A stretch of DNA of 64,000 bases from Candidatus Saccharimonadales bacterium (GTDB taxonomy: Bacteria; Patescibacteriota; Saccharimonadia; Saccharimonadales; Saccharimonadaceae), in the NCBI GenBank assembly GCA_039928925.1, contig JBDSSF010000004.1, positions 1-64,000 of the forward strand. Direction: 5' to 3'. Of this stretch, positions 49,730 to 57,081 are shown piece after piece (within the stretch, counting starts at the first letter, position 1; every line of letters starts with the position of its first letter). Under the pieces are notes generated by a model that saw nothing but the letters and a program-made list of their open reading frames with translations, made no database searches and was not told the DNA's origin. The position numbers and the translations under genes were made by a program.

Positions 49730-49841
49730 TTGTCACAGTTACTTTCGAAGTTAGTTGTTATGAGGCTATTATTTCCTTCAATCCTATAAAATGTCGCTCT
49801 AGTAATAGGAATAAATGCTCTTTTTGAAACGTTTAGCTGGG

Positions 49842-50330
49842 TTATTTTGATTTTACGAGTGGTCGTCCGTTTGTCTTTATGAGGAGTGATACGAGGAGCC
49901 CACTTACTGCGACGATACATATCGTAATAATTGTCATTAGGATAGGCTGATACAGAAACCATGACGGGACAAGACGCGTGGGCACTACGATGACTCCTAT
50001 GAATGCACCTAAAAGTCCAAAATAGCTTCCGAGCATAAATGCTTTATGCGCATTTATGTCGCCTCGACGCGCATTGTAAATACCAGCACAGATACTAAAA
50101 ATTGTCCAAAGCGCGAGCCCTCCTAGGAAAATATCTATTGGCTCATGTGTCTTAATGATAAATAAGCCGCTGATGGATACGAAGAGCATCATATAAGCCC
50201 ATATACGCCCGACTGCTCGGTGGATTGTATCACCTCTCACGGTTCTTATTGCGTTGAATGTGCCGAGGACGAGGGTAGATGTAGCGATGACCGCATGGAG
50301 CACGATAACAATAGTCCAGGGAGCATGCAT
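49842..50330 (-). CDS. DUF2306-like membrane protein
   Basis: 162-aa integral membrane protein with about five helices (~5-25, ~42-60, ~68-85, ~100-120, ~128-152). The pattern HRAVGRIWAYMM (~37-48) and NAHKAFMLGSYFG (~95-107), with paired His, matches the DUF2306 family as I recall it. Function unknown. Isolated gene. Confidence 0.75.
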   Translation of the reverse strand: MHAPWTIVIVLHAVIATSTLVLGTFNAIRTVRGDTIHRAVGRIWAYMMLFVSISGLFIIKTHEPIDIFLGGLALWTIFSICAGIYNARRGDINAHKAFMLGSYFGLLGAFIGVIVVPTRLVPSWFLYQPILMTIITICIVAVSGLLVSLLIKTNGRPLVKSK

Positions 50331-50587
50331 TATGTAGTAATGATATCATAGCCGTGCATCACAATAGACTATTAATTTGTAGAAAACCTGTCTCGTAAGT
50401 ATATGGTAAGCAATGATATATATTTGATCGAATAAAATATATTATTTATATAATGCTTTTGTTTTAAATACAATTGATTTACTTATCTGTTAGCAGTTCG
50501 TTCCATCTGACACATTAACATTGATTTTTATTATTATATGTGTCAGTAGGTATTGACTTAATACGAAATACGTGCTAATATGATAAA
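50331..50587. other. AT-rich gap
   Basis: Nothing recognisable except the promoter at its right end (50553-50581). Confidence 0.5.
50553..50581 (+). promoter_or_regulatory. Promoter of the 50.6-kb structured RNA
   Basis: TTGACT (50553-50558), 17 bp, TAATAT (50576-50581). Confidence 0.65.
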
Positions 50588-50833
50588 CGATTGATTGCTT
50601 CTGCGAGAACAATCAAACGCACCTTATACCCCCTATTCTAACTTATGTTAGGTTGTATGCAATGTGCTTACCAGTATCTACCCTCCACTGATAAGCCTAG
50701 AAAGCATTGCATATATACTAACCCCTTTCACCAGCGGATATCTGCGTTTACACGAGATGATCACGCCTGCCCCCGGGTGGGTGAAAGGGCAAAACGGCGC
50801 CAGGTGATGCCCACCCTTACCTGGCGCTTTTTT
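50588..50833 (+). ncRNA. Candidate structured non-coding RNA (~245 nt)
   Basis: Bounded by a good promoter and a strong terminator, without a credible ORF. Helices seen by eye: P1 TTGATTG/CAATCAA extended by TTCT/AGAA (50591-50616); P2 CTAAC/GTTAG (50638-50651); P3 TATGCAATG/CATTGCATA (50656-50664, 50705-50713) enclosing GCTTA/TAAGC and CAGT/ACTG (50666-50675, 50687-50696); P4 CCCTTTCACC/GGTGAAAGGG (50723-50732, 50780-50789); P5 is the terminator. It lacks the hallmark sequences of RNase P, tmRNA, SRP RNA or 6S RNA. The downstream gene has its own promoter, so this is probably a free RNA rather than a riboswitch. Confidence 0.65.
50797..50833 (+). terminator. Terminator of the structured RNA
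   Basis: GCGCCAGGT-N13-ACCTGGCGC perfect stem then six T. Confidence 0.92.
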
Positions 50834-50905
50834 GTTGGAATTTTTTATGGCGTATAATTTGTTTAACTGTCGATATAAATAAGTACTATCGAGTCTATTA
50901 GTTGT

Positions 50906-50911
50906 TACAAT
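50906..50911 (+). promoter_or_regulatory. Extended -10 of the DUF475 gene (leaderless type)
   Basis: TGT-TACAAT ending 11 nt before ATG 50923. Confidence 0.55.
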
Positions 50912-50922
50912 AGATATATTCT

Positions 50923-51990
50923 ATGTCAGATAAACCGAATATGATGCATCCTAACCATCCACTGCGCATATTCGCAATTTCTGGCATTCTCACTATTATC
51001 ATCGGTGCTATTTTTGGAATAATAAGTGGTCTCGATGCGCTGTGGTTATTTATCGTTCTTGCAGTTATGGAAGTAACATTCAGCTTTGATAATGCTGTCG
51101 TTAACAGCCGAATACTCATAAGATTGTCTCCACTTTGGCAAAAGCTATTTTTAACCGTAGGTATATTTATTGCAGTATTCGTGGTTCGATTTGCTCTTCC
51201 TATTCTTATAGTGATGGCTGCTACGAGCTTGGATTTTGCTAGTGTTGTGAACTTGTCATTAAATGAACCGGCAAAGTATAGTGAAGCGCTACATAAAGCT
51301 GCTCCTGTTATTGATGCTTTTGGTGGAACGTTTTTACTGATGATTGGGATTAATTATTTTCTTGACCGTGATAAGGTAATTCATTGGCTACATCCTTTAG
51401 AAAGACGACTAGTCCTGCTCGGGAAAGTGAAATTTATTAAGCCGATTATTATGATTTTAGTCGCTTCTTGTATATATCTGACTGTCGATCAGAAACTTCA
51501 ACAAATAGTCCTTATATCGAGTCTTGTAGGTATTATATTGCACATTGGGCTTGAGTCTATGGGGCATTACTTTGAACAGTCTATGACAAGAAAAAAATCA
51601 AGTATGACAGCGACTCACTTAGTAGGATGGGCCGCATTTGCGTCGTTTATGTACCTCGAAGTACTCGATGCTTCTTTTTCATTTGATGGCGTTATTGGGG
51701 CATTTGCGATCACAGATAATATTGTTCTTATTGTAGCCGGGCTAGGTGTTGGCGCACTCTGGGTTCGTTCGATGACTGTCTATTTAATGCGCTCGGGAAC
51801 GCTCGCAAAATATCGATATCTTGAGCATGGAGCTCACTGGGCCATTTTTGCCCTAGGTACTGTCATGCTCATCAAGCTATATCACATTGAACTTCCGGAA
51901 TGGGTTACTGGGTCTCTTGGATTAGTTTTTATTGTGACGGCAGTTATTAGTAGCATTATTGAAAAAAGACGTCAGACAAAAACTTCATAG
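50923..51990 (+). CDS. DUF475/TerC-like integral membrane protein
   Basis: 355-aa, ~9-helix protein of the TerC superfamily, whose members export Mn(II) or confer tellurite resistance. The two signature acidic helices are present: VMEVTFSFDNAVVNS (~45-59) and LEVLDASFSFDGVIGAFAIT (~246-265). The Asp in each FSFD motif would bind metal. It heads a run of three small transporter genes. Substrate inferred from the superfamily. Confidence 0.88.
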   Translation: MSDKPNMMHPNHPLRIFAISGILTIIIGAIFGIISGLDALWLFIVLAVMEVTFSFDNAVVNSRILIRLSPLWQKLFLTVGIFIAVFVVRFALPILIVMAATSLDFASVVNLSLNEPAKYSEALHKAAPVIDAFGGTFLLMIGINYFLDRDKVIHWLHPLERRLVLLGKVKFIKPIIMILVASCIYLTVDQKLQQIVLISSLVGIILHIGLESMGHYFEQSMTRKKSSMTATHLVGWAAFASFMYLEVLDASFSFDGVIGAFAITDNIVLIVAGLGVGALWVRSMTVYLMRSGTLAKYRYLEHGAHWAIFALGTVMLIKLYHIELPEWVTGSLGLVFIVTAVISSIIEKRRQTKTS

Positions 51991-52000
51991 GACCGTATGA

Positions 52001-52006
52001 TATGAT
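52001..52006 (+). promoter_or_regulatory. Extended -10 of the ZIP gene (leaderless)
   Basis: TGA-TATGAT ending 9 nt before ATG 52016. Confidence 0.5.
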
Positions 52007-52015
52007 AAAAAGCAT

Positions 52016-52762
52016 ATGACAATCGTCTACTTACTCTCTGCAATTCTAGCTGGTAGTGCGATATCTCTGCTCGGAGGTGCGCTTCTTTTACGCGCAAAAA
52101 AACAGCGGCGTCGAGCGCTTTTGATCACATTACCGTTTGGTGCTGGTGCATTATTAGCTGCAGCGTTTTTTGATTTACTACCCGAGTCGTTTAACAGAGG
52201 TGTTCCACGTACGATGCTTCTTTGGGCTCTTGCTGGCTTCACTATCTTTTTTGTTTTAGAACGATGTGCCACTTGGTTTCATCATCATCACGAACACGAT
52301 CAGGATGTGAAGAATAAGGGTCAACGCCGGCTTATTGTCGCTGGAGATATTATGCATAATGCGATTGATGGTCTTGCGATCGGAGCGGCATTTTTAGTGA
52401 GCGTGCCAACTGGAATCATTACCACTCTTGCAGTAAGTGCTCATGAAATTCCTAAAGAGCTTGGCACATTTGCAATGCTGCTTTCTCGTGGCTGGAAAGA
52501 CTCAACTGTTCTTATTGCAAATATTTTAACGGCAATTGCTACTGTCATTACAGCACTTCTCGTATACCTCGCTGGCTCAGATCTTAACTTACCTGTCGGT
52601 CCTCTTTTAGCACTTACTGCTGGATTCTTTATCTACGTTGCTGCGAGTGACATTATTCCAGACATACACGAGCAACCACGACGTATAGGCACGATACAGG
52701 CAGCCGTACTCGTATTTGCGATCGGACTTGTCGGTACGGTCGTGACGCTACTAGGGGTGTAA
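52016..52762 (+). CDS. ZIP family metal transporter
   Basis: 248 aa, eight helices. The metal-binding helix IV carries HNAIDGLAIGAAF (~119-131) and helix V HEIPKELGTFAMLLSRG (~148-164), the ZIP binuclear site. A His-rich loop (FHHHHEHDQD, ~92-101) between helices III and IV is typical. It would import Zn, Fe or Mn. It follows the TerC-like gene, hinting at paired metal import and export. Confidence 0.92.
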   Translation: MTIVYLLSAILAGSAISLLGGALLLRAKKQRRRALLITLPFGAGALLAAAFFDLLPESFNRGVPRTMLLWALAGFTIFFVLERCATWFHHHHEHDQDVKNKGQRRLIVAGDIMHNAIDGLAIGAAFLVSVPTGIITTLAVSAHEIPKELGTFAMLLSRGWKDSTVLIANILTAIATVITALLVYLAGSDLNLPVGPLLALTAGFFIYVAASDIIPDIHEQPRRIGTIQAAVLVFAIGLVGTVVTLLGV

Positions 52763-52830
52763 AGTATTCACTACATAAATCACCTCTTTAAATGATATAA
52801 TAGTAGCACAAACTTCAAACACAAAAAAAT

Positions 52831-53589
52831 ATGACAGAAATCCTTTTACTCATCGGTGGCTTTTTTATGGGCGTAATGAACGCTATTGCTGGAGGTGGTA
52901 TTCTTCTTGGTTTTCCAGTGCTACTCGGAGCTGGGTTATCGCCGCTTGTTGCTAATGCGACTGCAAATATTGTAGGCCTCCCAGCATCCCTCAGTTCTGC
53001 GTATGGATACAGAGCATATATTAGAAAAGTTCCTCGCATGTATCTTCTTTTACTTGTCCCCTGCTTTCTCGGTGCGATAGTAGGCTCTTTACTCCTCCTT
53101 CATACACCGACAACTGAATTTCTTCGACTTGTTCCGTGGTTAGTAGCTTTTGCGGTCATTCTTTTTACCGTGCAGCCGTATCTTCACTTCCATCTCCACA
53201 AGACAATCAAGAAAAAGCAACATCACCTTATTCCTATACTCTCCCTGTCTCTTGCTATAGCAGTTCTGTCTATATATGGAAGTTATTTTGGTGCTGGTTT
53301 TGGACTGATCATGTTAGCATTTTTGGGTCTTACAAAACTTCACGATATTCACCAAATGAATGGGCTAAAGAACCTGGCAGCTGCGACAATATCTCTTACG
53401 ACGATCATTATCATTTTTCCAAGCGGGCTTATTAATTGGCAGACGGGCCTTATCATGGCAGTCGGCTCTACAATTGGTGGGTATTATGGTTCAAAGATCG
53501 CACAGCGTGTTTCCTCACATGCTCTGAGGGTCGCTGTTATTTGTATCGGTTTTGTTACTGCGACGTACTTATTTATTCATACAATTTAA
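52831..53589 (+). CDS. TSUP (TauE/SafE) family transporter
   Basis: 252 aa, eight helices in two repeats. Repeat 1 has GGFFMGVMNAIAGGGILLGFPVLL split around ~7-28; repeat 2 has YFGAGFGLIMLAFLGL and GLKNLAAATIS (~150-188). The family moves sulfite, sulfonates and other small organosulfur anions; substrate here unknown. TGA-TATAAT at 52796-52801 gives a ~22-nt leader. The end overlaps pth on the other strand by 4 bp. Confidence 0.9.
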   Translation: MTEILLLIGGFFMGVMNAIAGGGILLGFPVLLGAGLSPLVANATANIVGLPASLSSAYGYRAYIRKVPRMYLLLLVPCFLGAIVGSLLLLHTPTTEFLRLVPWLVAFAVILFTVQPYLHFHLHKTIKKKQHHLIPILSLSLAIAVLSIYGSYFGAGFGLIMLAFLGLTKLHDIHQMNGLKNLAAATISLTTIIIIFPSGLINWQTGLIMAVGSTIGGYYGSKIAQRVSSHALRVAVICIGFVTATYLFIHTI

Positions 53590-54164
53590 ATAACATCAGC
53601 TTCAGGGAGTGCTTTTACTGTGTGATGTGTGAGGGTACCTGTAACGAAAAGATTGATGATGCCATGGGCAGATTTAGTGATATCAGTTAATGCGACTTCC
53701 TCGTCCGCTGTAAACTTACCAAGAACAAAATCAGCGTCGCCGACAAGCGAGCGTTTGTCATTTGCTATACCAACACGAAGACGAGCATAGTCGGTGCCGA
53801 TATGGGCATTTATTGACTTTATTCCATTGTTTCCCGCATCAGAACCATCTTGTCTTGTCCGAAGTGTTCCAAACGGAAGTGCAAGCTCATCATGTATAAC
53901 GAGAATTTGATCATTTTCAATTTTATAAAAGGCTTTAATAGCACTCGCGGCTTCACCTGTTGAATTATAAAAAGTTGTTGGTTTAAAGAGCAGTATCTTT
54001 TCGCCTTTGATCATCAACTCTGTGTATTCCGATTTAAACTTTGTTTTCGTCTGCCACTGCGCATCATGTTTTGCTGCATAGGTATCAAGCAGGAAAAAGC
54101 CCACATTATGTCGTGTGCCATTATATTGAGACTCTGGATTGCCTTGAGCGATAATGATTTTCAT
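53586..54164 (-). CDS. pth: Peptidyl-tRNA hydrolase
   Basis: Recycles peptidyl-tRNA dropped from ribosomes. AQGNPESQYNGTRHNVGF (~6-23) contains the catalytic His ~19; Asn in FKPTTFYNSTG (~67) and Asp in IHDELALPFG (~93) complete the site, with GSDAGNNGIKSI (~107-118). 192 aa, family length. The usual PxTYMN reads PTTFYN. A minus-strand TATACT (54175-54180) lies 10 nt before the ATG. Confidence 0.95.
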   Translation of the reverse strand: MKIIIAQGNPESQYNGTRHNVGFFLLDTYAAKHDAQWQTKTKFKSEYTELMIKGEKILLFKPTTFYNSTGEAASAIKAFYKIENDQILVIHDELALPFGTLRTRQDGSDAGNNGIKSINAHIGTDYARLRVGIANDKRSLVGDADFVLGKFTADEEVALTDITKSAHGIINLFVTGTLTHHTVKALPEADVI

Positions 54165-54174
54165 TACAGGTCTA

Positions 54175-54180
54175 AGTATA
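54175..54180 (-). promoter_or_regulatory. -10 box of pth (leaderless)
   Basis: TATACT on the minus strand, 10 nt from ATG 54164. Confidence 0.5.
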
Positions 54181-54249
54181 GACCATTGACAATGTATATA
54201 AAATAAAGCATTGTACTACTAGTCTTCACCCTACTGAAAGGACTGTAAG

Positions 54250-54591
54250 ATGAACCTGCACGTTAACTTCATACTGCTCGTGGCCGCACTTGCTATACTG
54301 GGCTTTGCAATCATCCTTTTCAGGATGAAAACAAATGTCGGCGTCAAAGTGATGGACGACCGTCTGAAAGTACTGCGGTACTCTCAGCGCGCCGTTGCTA
54401 CCTGTCTGGTATGCCTGGCGCTTGCTCTTGCGCTGTTCGGCTGTGGTGGTGGACCGGATAATGTCCTGACTGTTATTGGGATCTTTCTGGTCGTGGGCGC
54501 TGCGCCGCCTGCAGTCAGTGGAGTCGCCGCATTAATACTGTTCACGAATCTCCGAAAAGACGAGAACAGTGATCAGTCGACAGGGCTGTAG
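54250..54591 (+). CDS. Small membrane protein, GC-rich gene
   Basis: 113 aa with three membrane helices (~6-24, ~48-68, ~73-98) and a short charged C-terminus. No family recognised. GC-rich compared with flanking pth and der. AAAGGA lies 8 nt before ATG and can pair with AGTCTT (54221-54226), so the site may be masked. It ends in a long structured terminator. Single-gene unit of the same style as those at 7.3, 48.9 and 60.0 kb. Confidence 0.7.
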   Translation: MNLHVNFILLVAALAILGFAIILFRMKTNVGVKVMDDRLKVLRYSQRAVATCLVCLALALALFGCGGGPDNVLTVIGIFLVVGAAPPAVSGVAALILFTNLRKDENSDQSTGL

Positions 54592-54593
54592 GG

Positions 54594-54666
54594 AAAACTT
54601 GTGTGCGGCAAGATGTGTCGGGGTGGTATCGTAAGATACCGAACCGTCACCGCACAAAGTTTTTTA
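54594..54666 (+). terminator. Long structured terminator
   Basis: Outer stem TGTGCGG/CCGCACA with flanking AACTT/AAGTT and inner stem GGTATC-gtaa-GATACC; six T follow. Confidence 0.8.
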
Positions 54667-54697
54667 TCTGCCGCTCAACATGCGGATATTTTTTTGT

Positions 54698-56128
54698 CTA
54701 TTGTTCTTGTTCTGGAGTACGAGCGAGCTTAAGTCGTAGTTCTTCTTTAGCTGCTTTAGATTTTTTCGTAACTGGTTCTTTGCCTTCTGCAATACGAGCT
54801 TTATTAGCTTTAATCTGTTTTTCATCACGGAAGCTGAAACGAATAGGCGTTCCCGCAAAATTGAATTCTTCACGAACAAGACGTTCGAGATAGCGCTTAT
54901 ATGACCAGTGGATAAATTTAAGATTTGAACCATAAATAACAAACCATGGTGGTGACATATCTGTCTGAACCATGTAACGCAGTTTTGGATGCGTGTTTTT
55001 AAGGCCTGCAGGCGGATGTCGCTGAATTGCAGTCTGGAGAAGATCGTTTAAGACACGTGTCTTACATTCGGTCTTGCGACGTGCATCGATATCAAGTGCA
55101 AGATCAAATAATTTCGTGACATTCTGTCCCGTAACGCTACTTGTAAAAATAAGTGGAGCCCAGGGAGTAAACTTAAATGTTCGGCTAATAGTTGGTGCAA
55201 TTGCATCCCTAGTATAAGCATCCTTACCTTCGACACTGTCCCACTTGCTTATGACGATCGCCATTCCCTTACCTGCCTCGTCGATAATACCAGCAAGACG
55301 CTGATCTAATTGTGTATTAAGCTCGTTTGCATCCATGAGGAGGAAACAAACGTCTGATTCCTCAATAGCTTGAAGTGTACGTAGAACGGAGAATTTCTCG
55401 ATACCGACTTCTTGCTTACCTGGTTTACGCATACCAGCAGTATCAAGAAGTTCAATATCTCGGCCACCATATCGAACTGAAATGCGGTTCACATCACGAG
55501 TTGTACCTGCAATGTTTGCAACAAGTGCCTGTTGCTTACCGGCAAGTGCATTGAATAAGTTTGACTTACCAACGTTTGGTCGTCCAATAAGTGAAACCCT
55601 GAGAACATCATCAGGTGTTTCTTCATGTGCCGCAGGAATCATGCTAACAATTTCATCGAGTAACTCTTCTGTACCCTGATTGTGCTCAGCTGAAGTTCGG
55701 AGAATTTGTTTTATACCGAGTCGTTTGAATTCGTCACTCGGAAGACTCTCTTTAAGATCAGATTTATTAGCGATAAGAATAACTGGCTTTTTACTACGAA
55801 GTGCTTTTTTGGCAACAACTTTATCTTGGTCGCTGGCATACTGACTACTATCAATTACAACTAAAATAACGTCAGCTGCATCAGCGGCTTCAGTAATTTG
55901 TTCCTGGATTGATGCTTCAAAATCATCGTTAGGATCTTTAAGACCGGCTGTATCGACGAGCCAGAACGTGTGATATTTGTATTCGACGCGGCCAAGTACG
56001 TTGTCTCTTGTCGTACCCGCTTCTCGTGCGACAATTGCCTGCTGAGATTGGACGAGACGATTAAAAAGCGAACTCTTACCGACGTTCGCTTGACCAATGA
56101 TCGCAACTGTTGGAAGTTTTGAAGCCAT
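54698..56128 (-). CDS. der: Ribosome-associated GTPase Der (EngA)
   Basis: Double-GTPase needed for 50S assembly. G1 motifs GQANVGKSS (~11-19) and GRPNVGKSN (~182-190), each with DTAG and NKSD/SKWD, then a KH-like C-terminal domain (~350-440) and a Lys-rich tail. 476 aa from ATG 56128, which has TGT-TATAAT (56139-56144, minus) 10 nt upstream; an in-frame TTG nine codons earlier is within that promoter. Divergent from a 57-codon gene. Confidence 0.95.
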   Translation of the reverse strand: MASKLPTVAIIGQANVGKSSLFNRLVQSQQAIVAREAGTTRDNVLGRVEYKYHTFWLVDTAGLKDPNDDFEASIQEQITEAADAADVILVVIDSSQYASDQDKVVAKKALRSKKPVILIANKSDLKESLPSDEFKRLGIKQILRTSAEHNQGTEELLDEIVSMIPAAHEETPDDVLRVSLIGRPNVGKSNLFNALAGKQQALVANIAGTTRDVNRISVRYGGRDIELLDTAGMRKPGKQEVGIEKFSVLRTLQAIEESDVCFLLMDANELNTQLDQRLAGIIDEAGKGMAIVISKWDSVEGKDAYTRDAIAPTISRTFKFTPWAPLIFTSSVTGQNVTKLFDLALDIDARRKTECKTRVLNDLLQTAIQRHPPAGLKNTHPKLRYMVQTDMSPPWFVIYGSNLKFIHWSYKRYLERLVREEFNFAGTPIRFSFRDEKQIKANKARIAEGKEPVTKKSKAAKEELRLKLARTPEQEQ

Positions 56129-56138
56129 AACTTGTTCG

Positions 56139-56144
56139 ATTATA
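56139..56144 (-). promoter_or_regulatory. Extended -10 of der (leaderless)
   Basis: TGT-TATAAT on the minus strand, 10 nt from ATG 56128. Confidence 0.6.
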
Positions 56145-56160
56145 ACAGATGTCAATTATA

Positions 56161-56189
56161 TTGACAATGTTAATTTGTAATAGTATAGT
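56161..56189 (+). promoter_or_regulatory. Promoter of the 57-codon gene (leaderless)
   Basis: TTGACA (56161-56166), 17 bp, TATAGT (56184-56189), 10 nt before ATG 56200. Confidence 0.65.
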
Positions 56190-56199
56190 ATGTAAGATT

Positions 56200-56373
56200 A
56201 TGAGTCAGACGAATGAAACGAAGCCACCATTTCAAGATGCTACGGAACATGTAAATCCTAGCTTTGATAATGCGCGTCGCGTTGAGATGATATTTGATAG
56301 ATTACATTTTCAGAAATTACTTGAATTTGTTAATACAGTCTCCTTAAAAAAGGACCTCGTCGCAAGACGATAA
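56200..56373 (+). CDS. Small hypothetical protein, 57 aa
   Basis: Soluble peptide beginning MSQTNETKPPF, with a helical charged second half (RRVEMIFDRLHFQKLLEFVN). No family recognised. A near-consensus promoter placed for a leaderless start supports the gene. The 110 bp after it hold repeated TCGAGCT/AGCTCGA elements. Confidence 0.6.
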   Translation: MSQTNETKPPFQDATEHVNPSFDNARRVEMIFDRLHFQKLLEFVNTVSLKKDLVARR

Positions 56374-56409
56374 GATTATCGAGTGTGGGAGTCAAGTAGC
56401 TCGGCTGAA

Positions 56410-56438
56410 AGCTCGACATTCCTTCGGATAATCGAGCT
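56410..56438. repeat. Inverted repeat between convergent genes
   Basis: AGCTCGA (56410-56416) and TCGAGCT (56432-56438), with a further AGCTCG at ~56398 and related TTATCGAG at ~56387. Possibly a bidirectional terminator without T runs. Confidence 0.4.
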
Positions 56439-56482
56439 GCGTGTATCCGTGAATAAATTTGTTTACACTAGGTTTGGGTGCT

Positions 56483-57064
56483 TTACTCTGTATCGGATGC
56501 TCTGCCTAAGATATGTTTTGCGCTAATGAGTACTATTATAAAATGGAGCACAGCAAGAGAAGGAACCCATAGAATGTATGTATAATTACCTATCCAGCTA
56601 CTTAGCCATAGACCGACCATAATCGCAATAATGACACCATAAGTAAGCCAAAATAGCCGCAATAAACCTCCAAAATAAGAAAACTGTCTATTAACAAATC
56701 CCACCCAAGCTATAATTAAGAACACTAATCCAAGCCCAAGGATAAATGAGAAGAATACGATACTCATGGTTGCGCCACTATCACTAGGATTACTAAACCA
56801 CCATACATTGAGACTTTGAGCGAATCTAATGATCAATCCAAATAATACACTACCATATACAGCTATATTGAGCGCTGGGTATTTTGGCCACTTCCGACGG
56901 AATGATTTTTGACGTAATTTATCATCCATTTCTCTCTGCGCGTAGGTTTTTGGTTTTGGATATAGCGCAGTAAGGTTAGACCGATCTGCGTCACTCAGCT
57001 TAAATGATTTAGTTTCGTACACGTCTGTTTGAGCGTAATGAGAAATCTTTGGTTTATCGGTCAT
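56483..57064 (-). CDS. Four-helix membrane protein, unknown
   Basis: 193 aa. A polar, Tyr/Lys-rich cytoplasmic start (~1-60, TDVYETKSFKLSD) is followed by helices at ~65-85, ~97-120, ~130-152 and ~160-185. No family recognised. It follows the ABC permease by 17 bp on the same strand, so it probably belongs to the same operon and may accompany the transporter. Confidence 0.7.
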   Translation of the reverse strand: MTDKPKISHYAQTDVYETKSFKLSDADRSNLTALYPKPKTYAQREMDDKLRQKSFRRKWPKYPALNIAVYGSVLFGLIIRFAQSLNVWWFSNPSDSGATMSIVFFSFILGLGLVFLIIAWVGFVNRQFSYFGGLLRLFWLTYGVIIAIMVGLWLSSWIGNYTYILWVPSLAVLHFIIVLISAKHILGRASDTE

Positions 57065-57081
57065 ACATAAAACTCACTATA

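Larger units (their letters stand above)
49431..49841. other. Gap after the 48.9-kb secreted-protein gene
   Basis: First ~230 bp are GC-rich and contain a large hairpin; the rest is AT-rich. TATAAT at 49669-49674 followed by a terminator at 49707-49729 could bound a ~50-nt RNA. No credible ORF. Confidence 0.5.

Noticed and set aside
49726-49962. 78-codon minus-strand ORF
   Set aside because: Most of it is an alternative frame of the DUF2306 gene's 3' end, and it has no promoter or ribosome binding site.
50645-50857. 70-codon ORF within the structured RNA
   Set aside because: It runs through the terminator stem and T run, has no ribosome binding site, and its residues look random.
50588-50922. 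yybP-ykoY manganese riboswitch upstream of the TerC-like gene
   Set aside because: The location is right, but the conserved riboswitch loop sequences are not seen, a strong terminator ends the RNA 90 bp before the gene, and the gene has its own leaderless promoter.
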